Source: an uncultured Ruminococcus sp.
Lineage (GTDB): Bacteria > Bacillota > Clostridia > Oscillospirales > Ruminococcaceae
Length of the DNA stretch: 64,000 nucleotides
Direction of reading: 5' to 3'
Assembly: GCA_900541495.1 (NCBI GenBank)
Contig: UQKC01000001.1
Location: 110,312-174,311 of the forward strand
A program made the translations under genes and the position numbers. Below, piece by piece: positions 16,640 through 24,559 of the stretch. The first letter of the stretch is position 1. Every line of letters begins with the position of its first letter. Below the pieces are notes generated by a model. The model saw only the letters and a list, made by a program, of their open reading frames with translations, did not search any database and was not told the origin of the DNA.

Positions 16640-16752
16640 AAGGTTGTCCGCAAAGCCATATAAAGTCAGCTTTTATCAATGCGGTTTAAAATCATCCCGC
16701 TGCTGATATAAAGCCGTCCCAAGGGGTAACGGGGTCACCAAATAAACAGAAT
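16640..16752 (+). promoter_or_regulatory. candidate structured leader RNA of purL (unidentified)
   Basis: The 138-base gap before purL holds several pairing segments. CCGCA and TGCGG enclose an inner ATAAAG / CTTTTAT hairpin, followed by a GC-rich block with CCCG, GTCCC, AAGGGG and GGTAACGGGGTCACC. The last string and an upstream GCAAAGCC resemble pieces of GEMM-I (cyclic-dinucleotide) riboswitches, but spacing and the tetraloop do not fit well. No purine, PRPP, ZTP or THF riboswitch consensus was recognised. Regulation of purL by this leader is inference. Confidence 0.4.
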
Positions 16753-16768
16753 TTAAGGAGCGTAAACT

Positions 16769-19700
16769 ATGTCTGTATTTCGTATCTATGTTGAAAAGAA
16801 GCCTGAATTTGCTGTTGAAGCAAAGAATCTTCTTGCCGATGTCAAAACGGCTCTCAGACTTGATAAGCTGAGAAACATCAGGATCCTTAACCGTTATGAC
16901 GCAGAAGGTCTTTCCGAAGCTGATTTCAAGCTTGCTATCGGAAATGTATTCTCCGAGCCTGCCGTTGACACCACAAGCGCAAAGCTTCCCGAACTCGGAG
17001 AGAACGAAAGTGTTTTTGCAGTTGAGTATCTCCCCGGTCAGTTCGACCAGAGAGCCGATTCCTGCGAGCAGTGTATTCAGATCCTCACTCAGGGTGAACG
17101 CTGCAAGATCAAAAATGCCAGGATCTACATCGTTGACGGTAAGCTTTCCGCAAGCGAAATGTCTGCGCTCAAAGCATATATCATCAACCCCGTAGAAAGT
17201 CGCGAAGCATCTCTTGATGAAGTTTCCACACTCGTTACCGAATATGATATCCCAACAGAGGTTGCAACTCTCGAAAACTTTATCTATCTCGGTGAAGCAG
17301 AACTTGTTGACTTTATTTCAAAGTACGGACTTGCAATGGATCTTGACGATATTAAATTCTGTCAGAAGTATTTCAAGGAAACCGAAAAGCGTGACCCAAC
17401 TATCACAGAAATCCGTATGATCGATACATACTGGTCTGACCACTGCCGTCACACCACTTTCTCGACCATTATCGATAACGCTGAGATCAACGCTGACTAT
17501 ATCAAAAAGACTTATAACGAATACCTTAATGCAAGAGAAGAACTCGGCAGAACAAACAAGCCGATCACACTTATGGACATTGCAACGATTGCTGCAAAGA
17601 AGCTGAAAAAAGACGGTATTCTCAAAGATCTCGATGAATCCGAAGAAATCAACGCTTGTTCAGTTCAGATAAAGGTCGATGTTGACGGCGATCTTCAGGA
17701 CTGGCTTCTTATGTTCAAGAACGAAACACATAACCACCCAACAGAGATCGAACCTTTCGGCGGCGCTGCAACCTGCCTCGGCGGAGCTATCCGTGACCCA
17801 CTTTCGGGACGTTCCTATGTTTATCAGGCAATGCGTGTAACAGGCGCAGCTAATCCACTTGTTCCAGTTGAAGACACTATCCACGGCAAGCTTCCGCAGA
17901 GAAAAATTACTGTCGGTGCAGCAAACGGATACAGCTCTTACGGCAACCAGATCGGTCTTGCTACAGGTCACGTTTCCGAAGTTTATCACCCGGGATATGT
18001 TGCAAAGCGTCTTGAAATAGGTGCAGTTATCGCAGCAGCACCAAAGGACAACGTTATCCGTGAAGTCCCCGAACCGGGCGATGTAGTTATTCTCCTCGGC
18101 GGAAGAACAGGACGTGACGGCTGCGGCGGTGCAACAGGCTCTTCCAAGTCGCACACCGAAGCTTCACTCGAAACCTGCGGTGCAGAAGTTCAGAAGGGTA
18201 ATCCTCCCGTTGAAAGAAAGCTCCAGAGATTGTTCAGAAATCCCGAAGTTACACACATGATAAGACGATGCAACGACTTCGGTGCAGGCGGTGTTTCCGT
18301 TGCTATCGGCGAACTCACAGACGGTCTTATCATAGACCTTAATGCTGTTCCAAAGAAATATGACGGTCTTGACGGTACAGAACTTGCAATTTCCGAGAGC
18401 CAGGAACGTATGGCTGTTGTTGTACGCAAGACTGACGCTGATAAATTTATTGCAGAAGCAGAAAAGGAAAACCTCGAAGCAACACTTGTTGCTGTTGTTA
18501 CAGAAGAACCACGTCTTAAAATGAACTGGAACGATAAGACTATCGTTGACCTTTCAAGAGAATTCCTTAACTCGAACGGTGCAGAAAAGCATACCGATGT
18601 CGCTGTTCCGCTCCCTGTTACCTCACAGCTCAAAACTTACACAGACTGTGCAGACAGCTGGGAAGCTCTTATGACAAACCTCAATGTTTGCTCGCAGAAA
18701 GGACTTGTTGAACGTTTCGACTCAACTATCGGCGCAGGCACAGTTCTTATGCCTTACGGCGGTGCATATCAGCTCACACCAACTCAGGCAATGGCTGCAA
18801 AGATCCCTGTTCTCAAGGGAGAAACAAATACTTGCTCTATCATGGGCTGGGGCTTCAACCCGTATGTAAGCGATAAGAGCCCATACCACGGTGCAATTGC
18901 CGCTGTTATCGAATCCGTTGCAAAGGTCGTTGCAGCAGGCGGAAGCTACAAGAAATGCTGGCTCACATTCCAGGAATACTTTGAAAGAACTCAGAACAAT
19001 CCTACACGCTGGGGCAGACCTTTTGCAGCACTTCTCGGTGCATACAAGGCACAGATAGAACTTGGCTGCGGCGCTATCGGCGGTAAGGACTCAATGTCAG
19101 GTACATTTGAGAACATTGACGTTCCTGCAACACTCGTTTCCTTTGCAGTTTCCACGGGTGACAGCAAGTCCATTATCTCACCTGAATTCAAAAAGGCAGG
19201 AAATAAGGTCATCCTCATCACCCCTGAATATGACGAAAATAATCTTCCTAAGTTTGAAAGCATTCGCAGCTGCTTTGAAAGAGTTGAAAAGCTTATCGCA
19301 GACGGAACTGCAGTTTCAGCTTGGGCAGTTGGTTTCGGCGGCGTTGCTGAAGCTGTTGCAAAGATGTCACTCGGCAACAGGATCGGTTTCCGCTTTGATA
19401 AGAAGCTTTCCGAAGATACACTCTTCTACTCCAAGTACGGCTCATTTGTAATTGAACTCAATGGTGATCCGTTCACAGTTGAAAATGTTATCGGTGAAAC
19501 GATCAGCGAATACAAGATCGACTGCAAGGGTTACACAGTTGATATGGCAGCTCTTCAGAAGAAATGGGAAGACAAGCTTGAGCCTATATTCCCCTGCAAT
19601 ATCAAAACAACGGACAAGCCTGCAAAGGTATTTACCTATACAGCAACAGAAAGAGCAAAATCAAGTATTCACGTTGCTAAGCCTCGTGTTCTTATCCCTG

Positions 19701-20476
19701 TATTCCCGGGAACAAACTGTGAATACGATACTGCAAGAGTATTTGAACGTGCAGGTGCAGTTCCCGAGGTTGTAGTAATAAAGAACCTTTCGGCAGCAGC
19801 ACTCGAAGACAGCGTTGCTTATGTTGAAAAGGCTATCAAGAACTCTCAGATCATTATGATCCCGGGCGGCTTCTCGGGCGGTGACGAGCCTGACGGTTCA
19901 GGTAAGTTCATCACAGCTTTCTTCCGCAACCCACGCATCAAGGACGCGGTTCATGACCTTATGGATAATCGTGACGGACTTATGCTCGGTATATGCAACG
20001 GCTTCCAGGCTCTTATCAAGCTTGGTCTTGTTCCGTTCGGACACATTGTTGATATGAAGGACGACTCCCCTACACTTACATTTAACACGATTGGCCGCCA
20101 CCAGTCAATGATGGTAAACACAAGAATCGCTTCAAACAAATCGCCATGGCTTGCAGGCTGTGAAACAGGTGATATTCATAGAATTGCAATTTCACACGGC
20201 GAGGGACGTTTTGTTGCTTCAGAGGAGCTTATCAAACAGCTTGCTGATAATGGACAGATCGCAACTCAGTATGTTGACCTTGAGGGCAATCCAACAATGG
20301 ATATCCGCTTCAATCCTAATACTTCAATTGACGCAATCGAGGGCATCACATCACCCGACGGACGTATCCTCGGTAAAATGGGACACAGCGAACGTATCGG
20401 CCGTGACATCTCCAAGAACGTTTCGGGCGAAAAGGATCAGAAGATCTTTGAAAGCGGCGTTGCTTACTTTGGCTAA
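16769..20476 (+). CDS. purL: phosphoribosylformylglycinamidine synthase, single-chain
   Basis: 1235 residues combining the synthetase and glutaminase in one chain. The N-terminal PurS-like region is followed by the synthetase with SDHCRHTTF and KNETHNHPTEIEPFGGAAT. The C-terminal glutaminase starts near residue 970 (VLIPVFPGTNCEYDTA), with nucleophile Cys in LGICNGFQALIKLG and a His/Glu pair in ISHGEGRF. It converts FGAR, glutamine and ATP to FGAM in purine synthesis. This is the Clostridia/proteobacterial long form, not the split PurS/PurL/PurQ of Bacillus. A GGAG ribosome site precedes the ATG. No other pur gene is adjacent; purA is at 57 kb. Confidence 0.97.
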   Translation: MSVFRIYVEKKPEFAVEAKNLLADVKTALRLDKLRNIRILNRYDAEGLSEADFKLAIGNVFSEPAVDTTSAKLPELGENESVFAVEYLPGQFDQRADSCEQCIQILTQGERCKIKNARIYIVDGKLSASEMSALKAYIINPVESREASLDEVSTLVTEYDIPTEVATLENFIYLGEAELVDFISKYGLAMDLDDIKFCQKYFKETEKRDPTITEIRMIDTYWSDHCRHTTFSTIIDNAEINADYIKKTYNEYLNAREELGRTNKPITLMDIATIAAKKLKKDGILKDLDESEEINACSVQIKVDVDGDLQDWLLMFKNETHNHPTEIEPFGGAATCLGGAIRDPLSGRSYVYQAMRVTGAANPLVPVEDTIHGKLPQRKITVGAANGYSSYGNQIGLATGHVSEVYHPGYVAKRLEIGAVIAAAPKDNVIREVPEPGDVVILLGGRTGRDGCGGATGSSKSHTEASLETCGAEVQKGNPPVERKLQRLFRNPEVTHMIRRCNDFGAGGVSVAIGELTDGLIIDLNAVPKKYDGLDGTELAISESQERMAVVVRKTDADKFIAEAEKENLEATLVAVVTEEPRLKMNWNDKTIVDLSREFLNSNGAEKHTDVAVPLPVTSQLKTYTDCADSWEALMTNLNVCSQKGLVERFDSTIGAGTVLMPYGGAYQLTPTQAMAAKIPVLKGETNTCSIMGWGFNPYVSDKSPYHGAIAAVIESVAKVVAAGGSYKKCWLTFQEYFERTQNNPTRWGRPFAALLGAYKAQIELGCGAIGGKDSMSGTFENIDVPATLVSFAVSTGDSKSIISPEFKKAGNKVILITPEYDENNLPKFESIRSCFERVEKLIADGTAVSAWAVGFGGVAEAVAKMSLGNRIGFRFDKKLSEDTLFYSKYGSFVIELNGDPFTVENVIGETISEYKIDCKGYTVDMAALQKKWEDKLEPIFPCNIKTTDKPAKVFTYTATERAKSSIHVAKPRVLIPVFPGTNCEYDTARVFERAGAVPEVVVIKNLSAAALEDSVAYVEKAIKNSQIIMIPGGFSGGDEPDGSGKFITAFFRNPRIKDAVHDLMDNRDGLMLGICNGFQALIKLGLVPFGHIVDMKDDSPTLTFNTIGRHQSMMVNTRIASNKSPWLAGCETGDIHRIAISHGEGRFVASEELIKQLADNGQIATQYVDLEGNPTMDIRFNPNTSIDAIEGITSPDGRILGKMGHSERIGRDISKNVSGEKDQKIFESGVAYFG

Positions 20477-20491
20477 TATATCTGCATAGAT

Positions 20492-20534
20492 AAAAAAAGA
20501 CTGACTGTTTTAATTAACAGCCAGTCTTTTTTTA
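20492..20534. terminator. bidirectional terminator between purL and the binding-protein gene
   Basis: AAAAAGACTG.CTGTT pairs with AACAG.CAGTCTTTTT around a TTAATT loop, with T runs on both strands. It serves convergent purL and the minus-strand lipoprotein gene, whose stop it touches. Confidence 0.9.
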
Positions 20535-22154
20535 TCTAAAATATTTAGCTTCGCTAAAATCTATCGAGTGAGTTATCGGATCATAAATCAAATCTGTTAC
20601 ATTATCGGGATATATAAAATATTCATTTCCATAACAAATCGGAATGAATTCGTATGAATCGATTATGGTTTGTTCCGCATTGGTGTAAAGCTCAGTAGCC
20701 TTACCAAGATTCTCAGCTTTTGAAATTTGTGCCACTGCTCCTGCAACAGCATACCTTGTATTTGGAGTGATTAAATCATTATTAGATGAAAAATAATCGA
20801 AAAATCCGCTTGCTGTCCCGCTTTCCGATTGTATCTCGACTAAAGCAATATCATAAGTTCCGTTTGAAAGCTTTAGCTGATATTCATTCTCGGACACTAC
20901 CTCAACGCCGCAGTAAAATTCAAGATTTTGCTGCCATTGTTCTGTGATGCCTGAAATAAGTGTCGGTTCTCCGAAACTTTCCGGTACAGTTATCTTTAAT
21001 CCATCGATTGAAACATAATTATTTGCTTTAAGTTCGCTGTTCCATAGTGACAAGGCTTTTCCCTTGTCATATAAATTTAACCCTTCATCGGAAACCAACT
21101 CACGATATTTTCTTCCGGCAACAGATATTCCCGCGGGAATAATTCCGCTGCCAGATACATAATCGGGATTTTGCGATTCAACTCTGACGAATGATGAGGA
21201 AAGAGCTTCTCTTATCGATTTTGAAGCAAGATATTTGGAATTAGTATTGAATATCAAACCATAGGTCTTGGTAGCATAGCTCTCATACTGATTTTTCACA
21301 AAAGCTTTTTTATCATAATTTGAAACAACTGTACAGTCGATATCTCCTGCCGTAAATTCTGACATATTCGTATCAGTACCGCTTTTTATAAAGAAATTCA
21401 AGCTGTATGGATATGTAAAATAATTTTCGGAATTCGACTTATTTCGCCGCAGTATCATATAGTTATTATCCCAATACGGGTCATAATTCCACTCTTTGAG
21501 ATAAAACGCTCCATTCGAAGCCGTAGTTTCTGCAGATAAGCCGTATCTTCCCTTTGTAAACTCAAAAAAGGCTTTGCTGCAAGGTTTTGCGCCTGTTAAT
21601 GTAAGCTTTTCCAAAAAATCAAAGCTTGGATATTCAAGTTCGATCTGTAAAGTGTCATCACTTGTCGCAGTTACGCCCAGTTTGTCCTTTGAAAGGCTAC
21701 CCTTTGACACTGCTTCTGCGTTTTTAATGCATAGAAAATCGTTAATATATGGTGAGAAAAGCGCTTTGCTGTCATAGATACGCTGAAACGCAAAAACAAA
21801 ATCCTCAGCTGTAAGTTTTCCAGTATAATCGGCTGCCGATTCCCAGTAAATATCATCTTTAAGTTCAAAAGTATAAACCAGACCGTCATCGGAAATTGTA
21901 TAGCTTTTTGCCACATCCGGCTGAATACTGCCGTCCGAGCCTTTTTTTACAAGTCCGCTCATAATGTTTTCGATAACCATTATTGATGACTCATCACTTG
22001 CAAGCTGTGGGTCAAGATTCTGCGGATTGCTCGATAAATTGTATTTAAAAGTATGCCCTGAACCGTCATCTTCTTCACAGCCTGTAAAAATTGTCAGAAC
22101 ATTCAGGATCATTACAGCTGTTATCAAGATATTCCAAAATCTTCGCTTTACCAA
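20532..22154 (-). CDS. ABC transporter solute-binding lipoprotein (family 5, peptide type)
   Basis: 540 residues. The signal peptide ends in lipobox LTIFTGC, so the mature protein starts at Cys and is membrane-anchored. The SBP_bac_5 fold of OppA/DppA proteins is seen in LDPQLASDESSIMVIENIMSGLVKKG, the central YTFELKDDIYWESAAD segment and AEDFVFAFQRIYD. It presumably captures oligopeptides or similar solutes. No permease or ATPase gene is adjacent, so it is an orphan binding protein. It is monocistronic with its own promoter and terminator. Confidence 0.88.
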   Translation of the reverse strand: MVKRRFWNILITAVMILNVLTIFTGCEEDDGSGHTFKYNLSSNPQNLDPQLASDESSIMVIENIMSGLVKKGSDGSIQPDVAKSYTISDDGLVYTFELKDDIYWESAADYTGKLTAEDFVFAFQRIYDSKALFSPYINDFLCIKNAEAVSKGSLSKDKLGVTATSDDTLQIELEYPSFDFLEKLTLTGAKPCSKAFFEFTKGRYGLSAETTASNGAFYLKEWNYDPYWDNNYMILRRNKSNSENYFTYPYSLNFFIKSGTDTNMSEFTAGDIDCTVVSNYDKKAFVKNQYESYATKTYGLIFNTNSKYLASKSIREALSSSFVRVESQNPDYVSGSGIIPAGISVAGRKYRELVSDEGLNLYDKGKALSLWNSELKANNYVSIDGLKITVPESFGEPTLISGITEQWQQNLEFYCGVEVVSENEYQLKLSNGTYDIALVEIQSESGTASGFFDYFSSNNDLITPNTRYAVAGAVAQISKAENLGKATELYTNAEQTIIDSYEFIPICYGNEYFIYPDNVTDLIYDPITHSIDFSEAKYFR

Positions 22155-22188
22155 TTGAAAACTACTCCCTTAAACAAATTCTTCTATA

Positions 22189-22217
22189 ATAATATCATTT
22201 AATTGAAGAATTTGCAA
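22189..22217 (-). promoter_or_regulatory. promoter of the binding-protein gene
   Basis: Minus strand TTGCAA (22212-22217), 17-base spacer, TATTAT (22189-22194), ending about 35 bases before the start codon. Confidence 0.6.
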
Positions 22218-22237
22218 TACTATTTTCCCAAAAGCAT

Positions 22238-22276
22238 AAAAAAGCCGCTTGGAAATTCGATCCAAGCGGCAATTTT
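22238..22276 (-). terminator. intrinsic terminator after tsf
   Basis: A perfect stem GCCGCTTGGA / TCCAAGCGGC is followed by a T run on the minus strand. It closes the rpsB-tsf unit. Confidence 0.92.
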
Positions 22277-22291
22277 TAGCTTATATTGAGA

Positions 22292-23212
22292 TTACTTAGT
22301 GCCAGCCATGCTTGCAACTTCTTCTGCGAAGTTGTCAACCTTCTTCTCAACGCCTTCGCCTCTCTCGAAACGAACATAATCAACAACCTTGATTGAGCCG
22401 CCGAGAGTCTTAGCTGCGTTATCAACATACTGCTTAACAGTCATCTTGTCGTCCTTAACGAATGCCTGATCGAGGAGGCAGTTTTCAGAATAATACTTGC
22501 CAACCTTACCTTCAGCGATCTTAGCCTTTACCTGTTCAGGCTTGGAAGCCATCTTAGGATCTTCAGCCATCTGAGCCATGATGATAGTCTTTTCGTTTTC
22601 GAGTACAGCAGCAGGTACAGATGCTTCATCAAGGTATGCAGGGTTCATAGCTGCAACCTGAAGTGCGCAGTCCTTACCAACTTCAAATACCTTATCAGCA
22701 GGAAGGTCAGTATCAAGCTTAACCATTACGCCGATGCTTCCACCGCCGTGAACATAAGGAACAAGTGTACCCTCAAATCTCTGGAAACGACGGATAACCA
22801 TATTTTCTCTGATCTTGATGAAGAGATCCTGAAGAGTTTCTTCAACAGTCTTGTCGCCGCCGCTGATAACTGTTGCCTTGAGAGCGTCAACATCAGCAGG
22901 GTTCTTTTCGATTACAGTCTTAGCAACTGCTGCAACGAATGCCTTGAATTCATCATTATTAGCAGCGAAGTCTGTTTCAATGTTTACTTCAACAACAGCA
23001 CCAACGTTGCCTTCAACAACAGAAGTTACGATACCTTCTGCAGCAACTCTGCCGCTCTTCTTAGCCTGTGTAGCAAGACCCTTTTCACGAAGAATGGTAA
23101 CAGCCTTTTCTGTGTCGCCATCTGCTTCTTCAAGAGCTTTCTTACAATCCATCATACCAACGCCGGTAGCTTTCATAAGGTCTTTGATTTCTGCAATAGA
23201 TGCCTTTGCCAT
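22292..23212 (-). CDS. tsf: translation elongation factor Ts
   Basis: 306 residues opening MAKASIAEIKDLMKATGVGMMDCKKAL, the EF-Ts UBA-like domain and TDVGxMxCKKAL signature. A second signature, VVEVNIETDFAANNDEFKAFV, follows. It is a cytosolic nucleotide-exchange factor for EF-Tu. It follows rpsB in the universal order, with a 100-base gap containing a stable hairpin that may tune the ratio of the two products. Confidence 0.97.
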   Translation of the reverse strand: MAKASIAEIKDLMKATGVGMMDCKKALEEADGDTEKAVTILREKGLATQAKKSGRVAAEGIVTSVVEGNVGAVVEVNIETDFAANNDEFKAFVAAVAKTVIEKNPADVDALKATVISGGDKTVEETLQDLFIKIRENMVIRRFQRFEGTLVPYVHGGGSIGVMVKLDTDLPADKVFEVGKDCALQVAAMNPAYLDEASVPAAVLENEKTIIMAQMAEDPKMASKPEQVKAKIAEGKVGKYYSENCLLDQAFVKDDKMTVKQYVDNAAKTLGGSIKVVDYVRFERGEGVEKKVDNFAEEVASMAGTK

Positions 23213-23267
23213 TTTAATTCCTCCAAATATTTATAGTATAACCGTTTACGGTCAAATAATCTAATTA

Positions 23268-23298
23268 GGGCAGACATAATTATAAATTGTGTCTGCCC
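23268..23298 (-). terminator. hairpin in the rpsB-tsf gap (attenuator or processing site)
   Basis: GGGCAGACA and TGTCTGCCC arms form a nine-pair perfect stem with a 13-base loop. The downstream minus-strand bases (TAATTAGATT) are not a strong T run, so partial termination or RNA processing is more likely than full termination. Confidence 0.55.
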
Positions 23299-23314
23299 GA
23301 AAATGCGGAATAAA

Positions 23315-24049
23315 TTATTCAGCAGCTGCTTCTTCGTCCTTTTCTTCAGCAGCAACAGCTTCCTGTGTACCCTGTCTGCCTTCGATGATAGCGTCAGCCA
23401 TAGCACCAGCAATAAGCTTTACAGCTCTGATAGCATCATCGTTACCGGGAATTACATAGTCAACATCGTCAGGATCACAGTTTGTGTCAACGATTGCAAC
23501 TACAGGGATACCGAGCTTCTTAGCTTCGGAAACAGCGATCTTTTCCTTGCGAGGATCAACTACGAAAAGCGCACCGGGGAGCTTATCCATTGTCTTGATA
23601 CCGCCGAGGAACTTTTCGAGCTTCTCGATCTCGAGTTCGAGCTTAACAACTTCCTTCTTAGGGAGAAGGTTGAATGTTCCGTCTTCCTGCATCTGGTGGA
23701 GCTGTTCAAGTCTCTTGATTCTTCTCTGAATTGTCTTGAAGTTGGTCATCATACCGCCGAGCCATCTTGCGTTTACATAATGAACATTAGCTCTGATAGC
23801 TTCTTCCTTTACGGAATCAGCAGCCTGCTTCTTAGTTCCTACGAAAAGAACTGTGTCACCGTTTGCAGCAACTTCACGAACAAAATTGTAAGCTTCGTCA
23901 AGCTTCTTTACAGTCTTCTGAAGATCGATAATGTAAATACCGTTTCTTTCTGTAAAGATGTAAGGTGCCATTTTAGGGTTCCATCTTCTTGTCTGGTGAC
24001 CGAAATGTACGCCAGCTTCAAGAAGCTGCTTCATTGATACTACGCCCAT
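23315..24049 (-). CDS. rpsB: 30S ribosomal protein S2
   Basis: About 244 residues with MKQLLEAGVHFGHQTRRWNPKM, FVGTKKQAADSV and VDPRKEKIAVSEAKKLGIPVVAIVDTN, all diagnostic of S2. I use the ATG at 24049 (MGVVSM) because GGAGG lies eight bases upstream; the frame opens at 24064, where that ribosome site would sit inside the gene. An acidic tail (EEKDEEAAAE) extends the C-terminus, as in other Ruminococcaceae. Confidence 0.97.
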   Translation of the reverse strand: MGVVSMKQLLEAGVHFGHQTRRWNPKMAPYIFTERNGIYIIDLQKTVKKLDEAYNFVREVAANGDTVLFVGTKKQAADSVKEEAIRANVHYVNARWLGGMMTNFKTIQRRIKRLEQLHQMQEDGTFNLLPKKEVVKLELEIEKLEKFLGGIKTMDKLPGALFVVDPRKEKIAVSEAKKLGIPVVAIVDTNCDPDDVDYVIPGNDDAIRAVKLIAGAMADAIIEGRQGTQEAVAAEEKDEEAAAE

Positions 24050-24169
24050 GATTTTTTCCTCCATATTGGTTTTTAAATTTTATAACCTCCGCCCGACTTA
24101 GCTTAACATAAACTCGGATATTCTCCAAGCACCAACCGTTAAAAGTACGAACGTGCGAATTACTTAAAT

Positions 24170-24198
24170 ATTATATCATATTCTTTCCCAAATTACAA
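24170..24198 (-). promoter_or_regulatory. sigma-A promoter and long leader of rpsB
   Basis: Minus strand TTGTAA (24193-24198), 17-base spacer, TATAAT (24170-24175). The resulting leader is about 110 bases. S2 leaders are autoregulatory in several phyla, but I cannot assign this one to a known leader class. Confidence 0.6.
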
Positions 24199-24213
24199 TA
24201 CGATACGCATTAT

Positions 24214-24501
24214 TTATTTGCACAAACTTTTCACTTTCACATCAATCGTTTTTGGTGATATTGTTTCATTAGTCGAAACAAGAATCGTATCCGTTCCTAT
24301 TATCTCAATATCGCGGCATTTTATGACCACATCGTCATCTCTTCCCCAAAATCCGAAGAAACGTCCTCTGCCGTATATCACAAGTGATTTTACTGTAAGA
24401 CTCTCCGCATCGAATTCAATGTCATCAACGTAGCCGATCTTGCTGCCTGAGCGAATATTTATTACTTCCTTGTTTCGTATATCATTTAAAGTGTATTTCA
24501 T
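24214..24501 (-). CDS. YlmC/YmxH family PRC-barrel protein
   Basis: About 95 residues. A PRC-barrel domain opens MKYTLNDIRNKEVINIRSG, with KIGYVDDIEFD and a following FFGFWGRDDDVVIKCRDIEIIGTDTILV stretch. This matches the small sporulation-associated YlmC/YmxH proteins of Firmicutes, whose biochemical role is unknown. The ATG at 24501 is chosen over 24519, giving a start with AAAGG upstream. Confidence 0.85.
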   Translation of the reverse strand: MKYTLNDIRNKEVINIRSGSKIGYVDDIEFDAESLTVKSLVIYGRGRFFGFWGRDDDVVIKCRDIEIIGTDTILVSTNETISPKTIDVKVKSLCK

Positions 24502-24559
24502 TTCGCACGACCTTTCCATACTTTATATAATAGTATGGAAAGGACTGCTTGTTCTATGC

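Noticed and set aside
16640..16752. Firm identification of the purL leader as a cyclic-di-GMP (GEMM-I) riboswitch
   Set aside because: GCAAAGCC and GGTAACGGGGTCACC resemble parts of that class, but they are about 90 bases apart and the GNRA tetraloop and receptor are not clear. Left as an unassigned leader.
17660..18154. Antisense frame within purL
   Set aside because: It is one of several minus-strand shadows in a 3.7-kb gene; no independent promoter or ribosome site was seen.
20532..22154. Full peptide ABC transporter operon
   Set aside because: Only the solute-binding lipoprotein is present; neighbours are purL and tsf, with terminators on both sides.
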